Of a stretch of DNA of 64,000 nucleotides, positions 45,942 through 55,295 are shown one piece after another. Where the stretch lies: assembly GCF_000374645.1 (NCBI RefSeq), contig NZ_KB894808.1:62001-126000 (forward strand), in the 5' to 3' direction. Below the pieces are notes generated by a model that saw nothing but the letters and a program-made list of their open reading frames with translations, did not search any database and was not told the DNA's origin. Position numbers and translations under genes: made by a program. Position 1 is the first letter of the stretch. Every line of letters starts with the position of its first letter. Origin of the DNA: Arhodomonas aquaeolei DSM 8974. Its GTDB lineage: Bacteria > Pseudomonadota > Gammaproteobacteria > Nitrococcales > Nitrococcaceae.

Positions 45942-46718
45942 ATGGCGAAGTTCAGCCTGCCGGCCAATTCCCGCGTCACCGACGGCGTCACCCATCGCGC
46001 CGAGGGCGGGGGCAACATCAAGCGTTTCAAGGTCTACCGCTGGGATCCGGACAGCGGCGAGAATCCGCGGCTCGACACCTACGAGGTGGACATGGGCAGC
46101 TGCGGGCCGATGGTTCTCGACGCGCTCATCAAGATCAAGAACGAGATCGATCCCACGCTCACGTTCCGGCGCTCCTGCCGCGAGGGCATCTGCGGCTCCT
46201 GCGCGATGAACATCGACGGGCAGAACACGCTGGCCTGCACCAAGGGCATCGACGAGATCAAGGGCGACGTGCGGATCTACCCGCTGCCGTCGATGGCAGT
46301 GGTCAAGGACCTGATCCCCGATCTCACCCATTTCTATGCCCAGTACGCCTCCATCCAGCCTTGGATGAAGACGCAGAGCCCGGCGCCGCCGGATCACGAG
46401 CGGCTGCAGTCCAAGGAGGACCGTGCCGAGCTGGACGGCCTCTACGAGTGCATCCTCTGCGCCTGCTGTTCCACCTCCTGCCCGAGCTACTGGTGGAACC
46501 CGGACCGCTACCTCGGGCCGGCGGTCCTCCTGCAGGCGTACCGCTGGATCGCCGACAGCCGTGACGAGGCCACCGGCGAGCGGCTCGACGAGCTGGAGGA
46601 CCCCTTCAAGCTCTACCGCTGCCACACGATCATGAACTGTACCTCGGTGTGCCCCAAGGGCCTGAACCCGGCCAAGGCCATCGCCGAGATCAAGAAGCTC
46701 ATGGTCGAGCGCCGCTGA
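45942..46718 (+). CDS. sdhB: Succinate dehydrogenase iron-sulfur subunit
   Basis: Carries electrons from FAD to quinone through three Fe-S clusters. The 258-aa protein has the [2Fe-2S] ligands in [16 protein letters not shown] plus TLACTKG. The [4Fe-4S] and [3Fe-4S] ligands lie in [16 protein letters not shown] and [17 protein letters not shown]. It has a short N-terminal extension compared with E. coli SdhB (238 aa). It lies 58 nt after sdhA. Confidence 0.98.
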   Translation: MAKFSLPANSRVTDGVTHRAEGGGNIKRFKVYRWDPDSGENPRLDTYEVDMGSCGPMVLDALIKIKNEIDPTLTFRRSCREGICGSCAMNIDGQNTLACTKGIDEIKGDVRIYPLPSMAVVKDLIPDLTHFYAQYASIQPWMKTQSPAPPDHERLQSKEDRAELDGLYECILCACCSTSCPSYWWNPDRYLGPAVLLQAYRWIADSRDEATGERLDELEDPFKLYRCHTIMNCTSVCPKGLNPAKAIAEIKKLMVERR

Positions 46719-46728
46719 GGCCGGGCCG

Positions 46729-46968
46729 GTGTCAGAGGTCTCGCGACTGCGCTGGCGCTGCCGGCGCGGTACCAAGGAACTGGACTTTTTGCTGGAACGG
46801 TTCGTCAGCCGTCGCTACGACGCGCTCGACGAGGACGGGCGCCGGGCCTTCGAGCAGTTGCTCGATCAGGAGGACGATGCGCTGGCGGACTGGCTGCTGA
46901 CCGGCGCGAGCGAGCCCACGGATGGGTCCCTCCGCGATATCGTCCGCCGCGTCCGCGACGGCGTTTGA
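46729..46968 (+). CDS. sdhE: FAD assembly factor SdhE
   Basis: Small cytosolic protein that promotes covalent attachment of FAD to SdhA. The 79-aa product, started by GTG 10 nt after sdhB, has the diagnostic RGxxE motif (R13-G14-T15-K16-E17) and the helical-bundle pattern ending in LADWLLTGASEP. In E. coli the homolog was once called the antitoxin CptB of the YgfX (CptA) pair; direct linkage to sdhB here favours the flavinylation role. Confidence 0.95.
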   Translation: MSEVSRLRWRCRRGTKELDFLLERFVSRRYDALDEDGRRAFEQLLDQEDDALADWLLTGASEPTDGSLRDIVRRVRDGV

Positions 46969-47386
46969 GACGGCGCTGACCCGCTCCCTGTGGGTCAGCG
47001 CCGTACTCACCGGTACCTACGGTGCCGGTCTCGTTCCCCTGTTTCTCCTGACGGACTGGTCCTGGACGGCGCGCGCAGTCTGGTTCGCCGTGCTCGGTGC
47101 GGGTCTTGCGCGAGGACTCTATCACCACGGGGTACCCGGTCGGGGGCGCGTGCCGCTGGCGTTGCGTCTGCCCGGCGAGGACCGGCTGGACCTGGTCGCC
47201 GCCGGCGGTATCCGGCGGGTGCGGCTGGTGGCGTCACACCGGGCCGGCCCGCTGCTCGTGGTGCACTGGGCCGCAGGGGTGCGGCGCGGCTGCTGCGTGC
47301 TTGGCCGCGACGGAGTCGCCGACTGGCGCGGCCTCTGCCGGGCGCTGCGCGCCGCGGAGGCGGCGGTCAGCGGTAGCCGGGCGTAA
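46922..47386 (+). CDS. YgfX/CptA-family membrane protein
   Basis: The 154-aa product resembles E. coli YgfX in layout: a short N-terminus, two transmembrane helices (about 24-44 and 48-64), then a small cytoplasmic beta-rich domain ending near [17 protein letters not shown]. coli YgfX was reported as a toxin acting on MreB/FtsZ and countered by SdhE, although that view is debated. The ATG used overlaps sdhE by 47 nt; a later non-ATG start is possible. The 3' end overlaps the convergent nadB by 20 nt. Assignment rests on topology, gene order and weak similarity. Confidence 0.65.
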   Translation: MGPSAISSAASATAFETALTRSLWVSAVLTGTYGAGLVPLFLLTDWSWTARAVWFAVLGAGLARGLYHHGVPGRGRVPLALRLPGEDRLDLVAAGGIRRVRLVASHRAGPLLVVHWAAGVRRGCCVLGRDGVADWRGLCRALRAAEAAVSGSRA

Positions 47387-48965
47387 GTACGGTGGGCGCC
47401 GGATCCGCGGAGGGTTCCGGGTGGTCCCGGGTGAAGTGCAGCCCCCGGCTCTCGCGCCGGGCGGTGGCGCTGCGCACGATCAGCTCGGCGACCACCGCCA
47501 GGTTGCGCAGCTCGATGAGATCCGGCGTGACCCGGAAATTGCGGTAGTACTCCGCGATCTCCCGGGCGAGGAGGTCGACGCGGTGGCGGGCCCGTTCCAG
47601 ACGCTTGTCCGTGCGCACGATGCCGACGTAGTCCCACATGAACCGCCGGATCTCGTCCCAGTTGTGGCTGACCACGACCTGCTCGTCGGAGTCGGTCACC
47701 AGGCTCTCGTCCCACGGCGGCACCGCCGGCGCCCGGCCGCTCCGCGCGGCGCAGTCCGCCGGGATGACCTCGGCGGCGCTCATGCCGTAGACCAGGCATT
47801 CCAGCAGCGAGTTGCTGGCCAGGCGGTTGGCCCCGTGCAGCCCGGTGTAGCTGCACTCGCCGATGGCGTGGAGACCGGGCAGGTCGGTACGCCCGTGGCG
47901 GTCGACCACGACCCCGCCGCAGGTGTAATGGGCGGCAGGAACCACCGGGATCGGCTCGCGGGTCATGTCGATGCCGAACTCCAGGCAGCGGGCGTGGATG
48001 GTGGGGAAGTGCCCGCGGATGAACGCCGCGTCCCGGTGGCTGATGTCCAGGTAGACGCAGTCCACGCCCAGGCGTTTCATCTCGTGGTCGATGGCCCGGG
48101 CAACCACGTCCCGCGGCGCGAGCTCGGCGCGCTCGTCAAAGTGCGGCATGAATCGCTCGCCGTCGGGCAGGCGCAGGACAGCGCCCTCACCGCGCACGGC
48201 CTCGCTGATCAGGAACGACTTCGCCCGGGGATGATAGAGGCAGGTGGGATGGAACTGATTGAATTCCATGTTCGCGACCCGGCAGCCGGCGCGCCACGCC
48301 ATGGCGATACCGTCGCCGGTTGCCCCATCCGGGTTGCTGGTATAGAGATAGACCTTGCTCGCGCCGCCGGTGGCGAGCACCACTGTATGCGCCGGCAGAG
48401 TACGCACGCGCCCGCTCCGCCGGTCGAGCACATAGGCCCCGTGGCAGCGCGGCTCGCCGCCGGTGTGGCGCTCGGTGATCAGCTCCACCGCCATGGTGTG
48501 CTCGAGGACGGTGACGTTCTCCCGGGCGCGGACGGCGCCCTCCAGGGTCGTCTCCACCGCGCGCCCCGTGGCGTCCGCGGCGTGGACGATGCGGCGATGG
48601 CTGTGACCGCCCTCGCGGTGGAGGTGGAGATCGGCGGCTTCGCCTTCGGCGCGGGAAAAGGGGACCTCGGCATCGACGAGCCAGCGGATGGCCGCCGGTG
48701 CGTGCTCGGCGACGAAGCGTGCGGTGGCCTCCTCGGTGAGCCCGGCGCCGGCGGTGAGCGTATCGCGGACATGGTCGTCCACCGAGTCGGCGGCGTCGAG
48801 CACCGCCGAGATCCCGCCCTGGGCGTAGAGGCTGGAGCCCTCGGTCAGCGGTCCCTTGGCGATCATGGCGATACGCAGTGCCGCGGGCAGACGCAGGGCG
48901 AGGGTGAGGCCGGCGACGCCGGTGCCGACGATGAGGACGTCATAGGGCGCGGTGGTATCGGTCAT
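47367..48965 (-). CDS. nadB: L-aspartate oxidase
   Basis: First step of NAD synthesis: oxidises aspartate to iminoaspartate with FAD. The 532-aa flavoprotein is a soluble relative of SdhA with [15 protein letters not shown] at 10-24, [25 protein letters not shown] and [18 protein letters not shown]. Tyr replaces the flavinylated His of SdhA (SLYAQGG), so FAD is non-covalent. In E. coli nadB is likewise divergent from rpoE. It ends convergent with the ygfX-like gene. Confidence 0.97.
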   Translation of the reverse strand: MTDTTAPYDVLIVGTGVAGLTLALRLPAALRIAMIAKGPLTEGSSLYAQGGISAVLDAADSVDDHVRDTLTAGAGLTEEATARFVAEHAPAAIRWLVDAEVPFSRAEGEAADLHLHREGGHSHRRIVHAADATGRAVETTLEGAVRARENVTVLEHTMAVELITERHTGGEPRCHGAYVLDRRSGRVRTLPAHTVVLATGGASKVYLYTSNPDGATGDGIAMAWRAGCRVANMEFNQFHPTCLYHPRAKSFLISEAVRGEGAVLRLPDGERFMPHFDERAELAPRDVVARAIDHEMKRLGVDCVYLDISHRDAAFIRGHFPTIHARCLEFGIDMTREPIPVVPAAHYTCGGVVVDRHGRTDLPGLHAIGECSYTGLHGANRLASNSLLECLVYGMSAAEVIPADCAARSGRAPAVPPWDESLVTDSDEQVVVSHNWDEIRRFMWDYVGIVRTDKRLERARHRVDLLAREIAEYYRNFRVTPDLIELRNLAVVAELIVRSATARRESRGLHFTRDHPEPSADPAPTVLTPGYR

Positions 48966-49117
48966 CGAGTTGCACCTGTTCTCGGCTATCGGCTACGCTC
49001 ACGACGCCATCCGGATCACGACCGTCCGAGGCGCCCGCGCGGGCCCGAAGAGCCTAGCACGGCAGGGGCGCCGGCTGCTGTGTGGCGGGGGCGTTCCACT
49101 ACCGCGACGAAGCACAC

Positions 49118-49143
49118 GAACTATCCATGACGCGTATTGTCTA
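49118..49143 (+). promoter_or_regulatory. Sigma-E type promoter of rpoE (autoregulation)
   Basis: GAACTA (49118-49123), a 16-nt spacer and TCTA (49140-49143) match the sigma-E/AlgU consensus GAACTT-N16-TCTGA closely. It lies 46 nt before the chosen rpoE start in the nadB-rpoE divergent space (48966-49188). Autoregulation of rpoE is established in E. coli and Pseudomonas; use of this copy is inferred. Confidence 0.65.
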
Positions 49144-49188
49144 CCGCACTGAGCAATGGCCGGCGTCACGTCCCGAGGGTCGCCGTTA

Positions 49189-49788
49189 ATGGCAGACTCG
49201 GAATCGGACGCGGCGCTGGTCGAGCGGGTCAAGGCCGGCGACAAGCAGGCCTTCAACGTGCTGGTGCTCAAGTACCAGCACAAGCTGATCAAGCTGATCT
49301 CGCGGTATGTGCATGACCAGTCCGAGGCAATGGATGTGGCGCAGGAGGCCTTCATCAAGGCCTATCGTGCGTTGCCGCGCTTTCGTGGCGACAGCAGCTT
49401 CTATACCTGGCTTTACCGCATCGGCATCAACACGGCCAAGAATCATCTCGTCGCCATGGGGCGCAGGCCGCCGGACAGCGACGTGGACGTGCAGGACGCC
49501 GAGCGGTTTGATGTGGATTCCTCGCTCAAGGATCAGGAGTCCCCGGAGGCGCTGGCCCGCAGGGACGAGATCCAGCAGACAGTGCTCGACGCGATCGAGG
49601 CGCTGCCTGAAGACCTGCGTACGGCGGTGACCCTGCGGGAGTTCGAGGGTCTGACTTACGAGGAGATCGCGCAGGCGATGGACTGCCCGATCGGGACCGT
49701 GCGCTCGCGGATCTTCCGCGCACGGGAGGCAATAGACCGGCGGCTCAAGCCGCTGCTGTCGGAGGCGACGGGTGACGGGTATGAGTGA
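49189..49788 (+). CDS. rpoE: RNA polymerase sigma factor RpoE (AlgU/sigma-24)
   Basis: ECF sigma factor for envelope stress. The 199-aa product starts MADSESDAALVERVKAGD. Region 2 contains DVAQEAFIKAYRALPRFRGD and FYTWLYRIGINTAKNHL, and region 4 has LPEDLRTAVTLREFEGLTY and MDCPIGTVRSRIFRARE. Similarity to E. coli RpoE runs the full length. An upstream in-frame ATG at 49156 adds 11 non-conserved residues and is disfavoured. Held inactive by RseA, encoded next, and released by DegS-type and RseP cleavage. Confidence 0.98.
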   Translation: MADSESDAALVERVKAGDKQAFNVLVLKYQHKLIKLISRYVHDQSEAMDVAQEAFIKAYRALPRFRGDSSFYTWLYRIGINTAKNHLVAMGRRPPDSDVDVQDAERFDVDSSLKDQESPEALARRDEIQQTVLDAIEALPEDLRTAVTLREFEGLTYEEIAQAMDCPIGTVRSRIFRAREAIDRRLKPLLSEATGDGYE

Positions 49789-50419
49789 ACACGTGAACGA
49801 ACAGCTCTCGGCGCTGGCCGATGACGAGCTGCCCGGCGAGGAGATGCCCCTACTGCTGCGGCGCCTCGGCCGGGATCCGGAGCTCGTGGATCGCCTGGGC
49901 CGTTACTACACCACGAGGGCCGCCGTGCACGGCGATCTCGGACTGGCGGCGGACGGGGCCTTCGCGGACCGGGTTGCCGCGGCGCTGGACGCCGAGCCCG
50001 CACTGGATCCGGCGGAGGCCGAGGCCCCGGTCCATCCCGAGCCCGCCGCGCACCGGCGCCGCGTGCTGCGCTTCGCCCGTCCGGTGGCGGGAGCGGCGAT
50101 CGCCGCCTCCGTTGCCGTGCTCGCCGTCGGTCTCTGGCCGTCGGGTCCGGGGGAGCGCGGCAACGGCCCGGCGGCAACGGCGGTGACCGCCAGTGCGCCC
50201 TCCGCGGGCGGCGGCAACGGCCTCGCCGAAAGGGTCTCCGTGGACGAGGGTCCGGCGACCGCCGACTCCGTTGAGCGTGTCACCTGGCAGGGGCTCGATC
50301 CCACCGTACAGCGCCGGCTCAACGGTTATCTGGTCAATCATTCCGGTAATGCCGTCGGCGCCGGGGCCGGCGGTATGCTGAACTACGCACGCATCGCCGG
50401 GCATGCGCGTGCCGAATAG
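49772..50419 (+). CDS. rseA: Anti-sigma-E factor RseA (MucA)
   Basis: Inner-membrane anti-sigma factor. The 215-aa protein has an N-terminal cytoplasmic sigma-binding domain (NEQLSALADDELPGEE, about 9-24, the RseA/MucA signature) and one transmembrane helix (about 105-122). The periplasmic Gly/Ala-rich tail ends in a QGLDPTVQRRLNGYLVNHSG segment, where RseB would bind. The GTG at 49772 has GGAGG 6 nt before it; an ATG at 49781 is an alternative. It overlaps rpoE by 17 nt. RseP for the intramembrane cut is encoded at 8.4 kb. Confidence 0.92.
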   Translation: MTGMSEHVNEQLSALADDELPGEEMPLLLRRLGRDPELVDRLGRYYTTRAAVHGDLGLAADGAFADRVAAALDAEPALDPAEAEAPVHPEPAAHRRRVLRFARPVAGAAIAASVAVLAVGLWPSGPGERGNGPAATAVTASAPSAGGGNGLAERVSVDEGPATADSVERVTWQGLDPTVQRRLNGYLVNHSGNAVGAGAGGMLNYARIAGHARAE

Positions 50420-51422
50420 CGGGGCACGACGCTGGCTTGGTGCGGTGCTGGTGGTGGTCGCGGCGGTCACCGCACAGGCCGCCGCGGCGGATGCGCGCAG
50501 TGCCCACCAGTGGCTGCAGCGCATGGTCTCGGCGATGCAGGAGACCGATTACACCGGGGTGTTCGTCTACCGTCAGGGGGCATCCACGCCGGAGTCGATG
50601 CGCATCGTGCACCGTGGCGGTGAGGCCGCCGACGAGGTGGAGGAACGGCTCCACTCCCTCGACGGCGTCGCCCGGGAGATCATCCGCGACGGCAACCGCG
50701 TGACCTGCATCCTCCCCGACAGCCGCAGTGTGATGGTGGATCACCGCCAGGTGCGTAACCCGCTCACCAGCGTGCTGCCGGCGGATACCGACTCCATCGG
50801 CCGTTACTACCGTCTGGATACCGGCGGTGTGACCCGGGTCGCCGGGCGCGAGGCCCAGCGCATCCGCATCGAGGCCGCCGACGACTACCGTTACGGCTAC
50901 CGTTTCTGGATCGACACCGGCACCGGCGTGATGTTGCGGGCGGACCTGGTCCACGGCGACGACACCCTGGAACAGGTGGTGTTCACCGAGATCCAGTTCC
51001 CCGACGATATCCCCGACAAGCTCCTCGAGCCCCACCTCAGCGGTCGGGATTTCACCTGGTACAAGGCCGATCCTGACGGCGAAGAGCACGACGGGCAGAA
51101 GAAGGTATTCGAGCCGGACTGGCACCTCGGCTTCATCCCGGGCGGCTTTGCCCTGCGGCTGAGCGAGCGCCGGCATATGCCCACGGGGATCGAGGGGCCG
51201 GTGGAGCACCGGATGTACTCCGACGGCCTCGCCGCCGTGTCCGTGTACGTCAGTCATCTCGACAGCAAGCTGCCGCGGTTCGAGGGGCTCTCGCGGATGG
51301 GGGCGTTCAGCGCCTTCGGCCGCGTGAGTGACGAGCGGCAGGTCGTGGTGGTCGGCGAGGTCCCGCCCAGGGCGGTCATGGAGATCGCCCGTTCGTTCGC
51401 GCCGGGTGCGCCGTCGAAGTGA
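50403..51422 (+). CDS. rseB: Sigma-E regulatory periplasmic protein RseB (MucB)
   Basis: Periplasmic protein that shields RseA from proteolysis and senses displaced LPS. The 339-aa precursor has a signal peptide (about 1-28). The MucB/RseB N-terminal domain has AHQWLQRMVSAMQETDYTGV and FVYRQG, and a smaller C-terminal domain follows near 215-335. It overlaps rseA by 17 nt and rseC by 4 nt. Order rpoE-rseA-rseB-rseC is the canonical one. Confidence 0.95.
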   Translation: MRVPNSGARRWLGAVLVVVAAVTAQAAAADARSAHQWLQRMVSAMQETDYTGVFVYRQGASTPESMRIVHRGGEAADEVEERLHSLDGVAREIIRDGNRVTCILPDSRSVMVDHRQVRNPLTSVLPADTDSIGRYYRLDTGGVTRVAGREAQRIRIEAADDYRYGYRFWIDTGTGVMLRADLVHGDDTLEQVVFTEIQFPDDIPDKLLEPHLSGRDFTWYKADPDGEEHDGQKKVFEPDWHLGFIPGGFALRLSERRHMPTGIEGPVEHRMYSDGLAAVSVYVSHLDSKLPRFEGLSRMGAFSAFGRVSDERQVVVVGEVPPRAVMEIARSFAPGAPSK

Positions 51423-51895
51423 TCCGCGAGCCCGTGCGCGTCGTCGCGGTGGAGCCGGGGGCGATCCGCGTGCGCGGCGAGCCCGGCGCGGTCTGCCACG
51501 GCTGCGCGGCCCACGGCGGTTGTGGCGTGAGAAGCCTGGCAACCTATCTGGCCGGACGCACCCGCGCACTGCGTATCGCCACGCGACGCCCCACGGAAGT
51601 GGGCGAACGCCTGATGATCGGCGTCGAGGAGGGCGCACTGGTGGGCGCCTCCGTGGCGGCCTATCTGGTACCCTTGGTGCTCATGATTGCTGCGGCCATC
51701 GCCGGCCGGACCGCCGCCCTCGGACTGGAGCTGCCCGCGGACGCCGGTGCGCTGGCGGGTATGGCCAGTGCGCTGGGACTGTGGTGGTGGCTGGGGCCGC
51801 TGACCCGCATGCCGATACCCGGTATCCGGCTGCTCGGCGAGGCGCCGTCGCCCGATGCCGAAACCGCCCGCGGGGGCACCGTCGAGGGAGTCTGA
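51419..51895 (+). CDS. rseC: SoxR-reducing system protein RseC family (MucC)
   Basis: The 158-aa protein, started by GTG, has a cytoplasmic N-terminal domain with three closely spaced Cys (C26, C29, C35 in VCHGCAAHGGCG), likely a redox or Fe-S site. Two transmembrane helices (about 76-96 and 107-127) are followed by a short tail. RseC is a positive modulator of sigma-E in E. coli and contributes to SoxR reduction with the Rsx complex. The exact role here is inferred from family and operon position. Confidence 0.9.
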   Translation: MIREPVRVVAVEPGAIRVRGEPGAVCHGCAAHGGCGVRSLATYLAGRTRALRIATRRPTEVGERLMIGVEEGALVGASVAAYLVPLVLMIAAAIAGRTAALGLELPADAGALAGMASALGLWWWLGPLTRMPIPGIRLLGEAPSPDAETARGGTVEGV

Positions 51896-51899
51896 GCCG

Positions 51900-53312
51900 A
51901 TGAATCGAAGCCTCGCCCGCATCGCCGCCATGCTCCTCGTGCTGGCGGCGCTGCCGGTCCTCGCCGCGACCCGCGCGAATCTCCCGGATTTCACCGGGCT
52001 GGTGCGCGAGAACAGTCCCGCGGTGGTGAACATCAGCACCAAGCGCACGGTACAGGCCGGCCCGGACGCTGACTCCGGACTGCCGGAACTGCCCGAGGAC
52101 CATCCTTTCCACGATTTCTTCGACCGTTTCCGCGACGGCGAGGAGCCCCCGACTTTCGAGACGGACTCGCTGGGTTCCGGCTTCATCATCGATGCCGACG
52201 GCTACATACTGACCAACCACCATGTGGTCAAGGACGCCACCGAGATCGTGGTGCGCCTGCCGGATCGTCGCGAGTTCGATGCGGAGGTGGTGGGCGCCGA
52301 CCCGCGCAGCGACCTCGCGCTGATCGCCATCGATGCCTCGGGCCTGCCCACAGTGACCATCGGGCGTTCCTCGAAGCTCCAGGTCGGGGAGTGGGTGCTT
52401 GCCATTGGCTCGCCGTTCGGCTTCGATCACTCGGTGACCGCAGGGATCGTCAGCGCCCTGGGCAGAAACCTGCCCCAGGAGAACTACGTCCCCTTCATCC
52501 AGACGGACGTGGCCATCAACCCGGGCAACTCCGGGGGGCCGCTGTTCAACCTCGACGGTGAGGTGGTCGGGATCAACTCCCACATCTACAGCCGTACCGG
52601 CGGCTTCATGGGCGTGTCGTTCGCGATACCCATCGAGCTGGCCATGGATGTGGCCCGCCAGCTCCGCGAGGAGGGTCACGTGGCCCGCGGCTGGCTCGGG
52701 GTCATGATCCAGGATGTCACCCGCGACCTCGCGGAGTCCTTCGGCATGCGCCGTCCCCGCGGGGCGCTGGTCTCCCAGATCCTCGAGGATAGCCCGGCGG
52801 CGGACTCGCCGCTGCGCGTGGGAGACGTGATCGTGCGCTTCGACGGCCACGATGTACCGACCTCCGGTGCGCTTCCGGCCATCGTCGGCCGTACCCCGGT
52901 GGGGGAGCAGGTGCCGGTGGAGATCATCCGCGAGGGCGAGCGGCGGACGGTACAGGTGCGTGTCGGTGAGCTTCCGGAGGACCTCACCGCCCGTGGCCCG
53001 GTACCGGCGCCGGAGGGCAGGATCGACCGTCTGGGGCTGGTGGTCGCGCCCCTCGACGACGGCGCCCGCGAGGCCCTCGGTCTGGCCGGTGACGCCGACG
53101 GGGTGATGGTGGAGCGGGTCACGGCCGGACCGGCCCGAGAGGCAGGCGTGCGCCGCGGCGATGTCATTACCCGACTCGACCGCAAGGCGATCGATTCGCC
53201 GGCGGCGCTGCGCGACGCGGTGGCCGCGCTGGAGCCGGGGCGCAGCGTCGCCGTGCTCGTGCGCCGGGAGGATGGTCCGCGTTTCCTCGCCCTGCGGTTG
53301 CCCGGGCAGTGA
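51900..53312 (+). CDS. mucD: DegP/MucD-type periplasmic serine endoprotease
   Basis: HtrA-family protease/chaperone that degrades misfolded envelope proteins. The 470-aa precursor has a signal peptide (about 1-22), the catalytic triad H108 (TNHHVV), D138 (DPRSDLALI) and S211 (NPGNSGGPL), then two PDZ domains (about 265-350 and 375-465). It starts 4 nt after rseC. Placement at the end of the rpoE operon is characteristic of Pseudomonas MucD. A long hairpin follows before lepA. Confidence 0.96.
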   Translation: MNRSLARIAAMLLVLAALPVLAATRANLPDFTGLVRENSPAVVNISTKRTVQAGPDADSGLPELPEDHPFHDFFDRFRDGEEPPTFETDSLGSGFIIDADGYILTNHHVVKDATEIVVRLPDRREFDAEVVGADPRSDLALIAIDASGLPTVTIGRSSKLQVGEWVLAIGSPFGFDHSVTAGIVSALGRNLPQENYVPFIQTDVAINPGNSGGPLFNLDGEVVGINSHIYSRTGGFMGVSFAIPIELAMDVARQLREEGHVARGWLGVMIQDVTRDLAESFGMRRPRGALVSQILEDSPAADSPLRVGDVIVRFDGHDVPTSGALPAIVGRTPVGEQVPVEIIREGERRTVQVRVGELPEDLTARGPVPAPEGRIDRLGLVVAPLDDGAREALGLAGDADGVMVERVTAGPAREAGVRRGDVITRLDRKAIDSPAALRDAVAALEPGRSVAVLVRREDGPRFLALRLPGQ

Positions 53313-53374
53313 CGGGCATTTGAGCCCGCCGCCGGAAAGCCGTATCGTTCGCGTCTCGAAACCCGTGCCCCGAG

Positions 53375-53415
53375 GCGTTACCGCGGCGCACCGGCGGGGT
53401 GTGCCGCGGTAATGC
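53375..53415 (+). terminator. Long hairpin between mucD and lepA
   Basis: TTACCGCGGCGCACC (53378-53392) and GGTGTGCCGCGGTAA (53398-53412) pair over 15 bp with one G-U and a 5-nt loop. Flanking bases extend the stem to about 18 bp. There is no T-tract. It probably ends or protects the rpoE-mucD transcript, or is a leader structure for lepA. A separate palindrome CACTGCAGTG lies at 53424-53433. Confidence 0.55.
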
Positions 53416-53454
53416 GTTGGCGCCACTGCAGTGCGTTCGCTTTTCGGAGACCCT

Positions 53455-55266
53455 ATGGCGTCCCAGTCGATGGACCGGATCCGCAACTTTTCCATCATCG
53501 CGCATATCGACCATGGCAAATCGACACTTGCCGACCGTCTGATCGAGCGTTCCGGCTCGCTGACGTCCCGTGAGATGGCGGCCCAGGTCCTGGATTCCAT
53601 GGACCTGGAGCGCGAGCGCGGCATCACCATCAAGGCCCAGAGCGTTTCGCTGGAGTACAAGGCCCGAGACGGCAACGTCTATCAGCTCAACTTCATCGAC
53701 ACCCCCGGCCACGTGGACTTCTCCTACGAGGTCAGCCGTTCGCTGTATGCCTGCGAGGGCGCGCTGCTGCTGGTGGACGCCTCCCAGGGGGTCGAGGCCC
53801 AGAGCGTGGCCAACTGCTACACCGCGGTGGATCAGGGCCTCGAGGTCCTGCCGGTGCTCAACAAGATCGACCTGCCGTCGGCCGAGCCCGACCGGGTGAT
53901 CCACCAGATCGAGGAGATCATCGGCCTGGACGGCACGGACGTGCTCGGCATATCCGCGAAGACGGGCGAGGGCGTCGACGACCTCATGGAGGCGCTGATC
54001 GCGCGGGTGCCGGCCCCCAAGGGCGACCCGGATGCGCCGCTCAAGGCGCTGATCATCGACTCCTGGTTCGACAATTACCTCGGTGTCGTCTGCCTGGTGC
54101 GCGTGTTCGACGGCGAGCTCCGGCGCGGCGAGCGCATCCGGGTGATGTCCACCGGCCGCGAGTTCCAGGTGGACGACCTGGGGATCTTCACGCCCAAGCG
54201 CACGCCCTGGGAGTCGATCAGCGCCGGGCGCGTGGGCTTCGTGGTGGCGGGCATCAAGGACATCGACGGCGCGCCGGTGGGTGATACCATGACCAGCGCC
54301 CGGACGCCCTGCGACAGTCCGGTGCCGGGCTTCAAGGTGGTCCAGCCGCGGGTCTTCGCCGGCGTGTTCCCGGTCAACGCGGACGACTACGAGGCCTTCC
54401 GCGATGCCCTCGGCAAGCTCCGCCTCAACGACGCCTCGCTGTCCTACGAGCCCGAGACCTCCCAGGCGCTGGGTTTCGGTTTCCGCTGCGGCTTCCTCGG
54501 CATGCTCCACATGGAGATCATCCAGGAGCGTCTGGAGCGTGAGTACGGCCTGGAGCTGATCACCACCGCGCCCACCGTGGTGCACGAGGTGGTCACCCGC
54601 GAGGGCGAGACGATACAGGTGCACAACCCCTCTCAGCTGCCGGCGGTGGGGGACATCGAGGAGATCCGCGAGCCGATCATCCATGCCAACATCCTCGTGC
54701 CCCAGGAGCACGTGGGGCCGGTGATCAAGCTCTGCGAGGAGAAGCGCGGCACCCAGAAGGATATGCAGTACGTGGGCAACCAGATCTCGCTGGACTACGA
54801 GATGCCCATGGCCGAGGTGGTGCTCGATTTCTTCGATCGGCTGAAGTCCGCGAGCCGCGGCTTCGCCTCATTCGACTACGAGTTCCGCCGGTTCGAGGCG
54901 GCGCCGCTGGTCAAGCTCGACGTCCTGGTTAACGGTGACCGGGTGGATGCACTGTCCACCATCGTCCACCGCGACCACGCCCATCCGCGCGGGCGCGAGC
55001 TCACCGAGCGGCTCAAGGAGATCATCCCGCGGCAGATGTTCGAGGTCGCCATCCAGGCGGCGGTGGGCTCGAAGATCATCGCCCGCTCCACGGTCAAGGC
55101 GATGCGCAAGAACGTCACCGCCAAGTGCTACGGCGGTGATATCACCCGCAAGCGCAAGCTGCTGGAGAAGCAGAAGGCCGGCAAGAAGCGGATGAAGCAG
55201 GTGGGCAAGGTCGAGATCCCCCAGGACGCGTTCCTCGCCGTCCTGCAGGTGGACAAGAACAACTAG
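53455..55266 (+). CDS. lepA: Elongation factor 4 (back-translocase LepA)
   Basis: Ribosome-associated GTPase proposed to back-translocate stalled ribosomes and to assist 30S assembly. The 603-aa protein has the G1 motif AHIDHGKST (16-24), [12 protein letters not shown] (G3), NKIDLP (G4), and LepA-specific domains with the C-terminal [13 protein letters not shown] region. The ATG at 53455 ([12 protein letters not shown]) follows GGAGA; an ATG five codons later is possible. It precedes lepB as in E. coli. Confidence 0.98.
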   Translation: MASQSMDRIRNFSIIAHIDHGKSTLADRLIERSGSLTSREMAAQVLDSMDLERERGITIKAQSVSLEYKARDGNVYQLNFIDTPGHVDFSYEVSRSLYACEGALLLVDASQGVEAQSVANCYTAVDQGLEVLPVLNKIDLPSAEPDRVIHQIEEIIGLDGTDVLGISAKTGEGVDDLMEALIARVPAPKGDPDAPLKALIIDSWFDNYLGVVCLVRVFDGELRRGERIRVMSTGREFQVDDLGIFTPKRTPWESISAGRVGFVVAGIKDIDGAPVGDTMTSARTPCDSPVPGFKVVQPRVFAGVFPVNADDYEAFRDALGKLRLNDASLSYEPETSQALGFGFRCGFLGMLHMEIIQERLEREYGLELITTAPTVVHEVVTREGETIQVHNPSQLPAVGDIEEIREPIIHANILVPQEHVGPVIKLCEEKRGTQKDMQYVGNQISLDYEMPMAEVVLDFFDRLKSASRGFASFDYEFRRFEAAPLVKLDVLVNGDRVDALSTIVHRDHAHPRGRELTERLKEIIPRQMFEVAIQAAVGSKIIARSTVKAMRKNVTAKCYGGDITRKRKLLEKQKAGKKRMKQVGKVEIPQDAFLAVLQVDKNN

Positions 55267-55295
55267 GCAGGGGGCGCACGGCGCGTAAATCGGGT

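Noticed and set aside
49156-49188. Earlier in-frame ATG for rpoE
   Set aside because: It adds residues not present in RpoE homologs; the MADSESD start aligns with the family.
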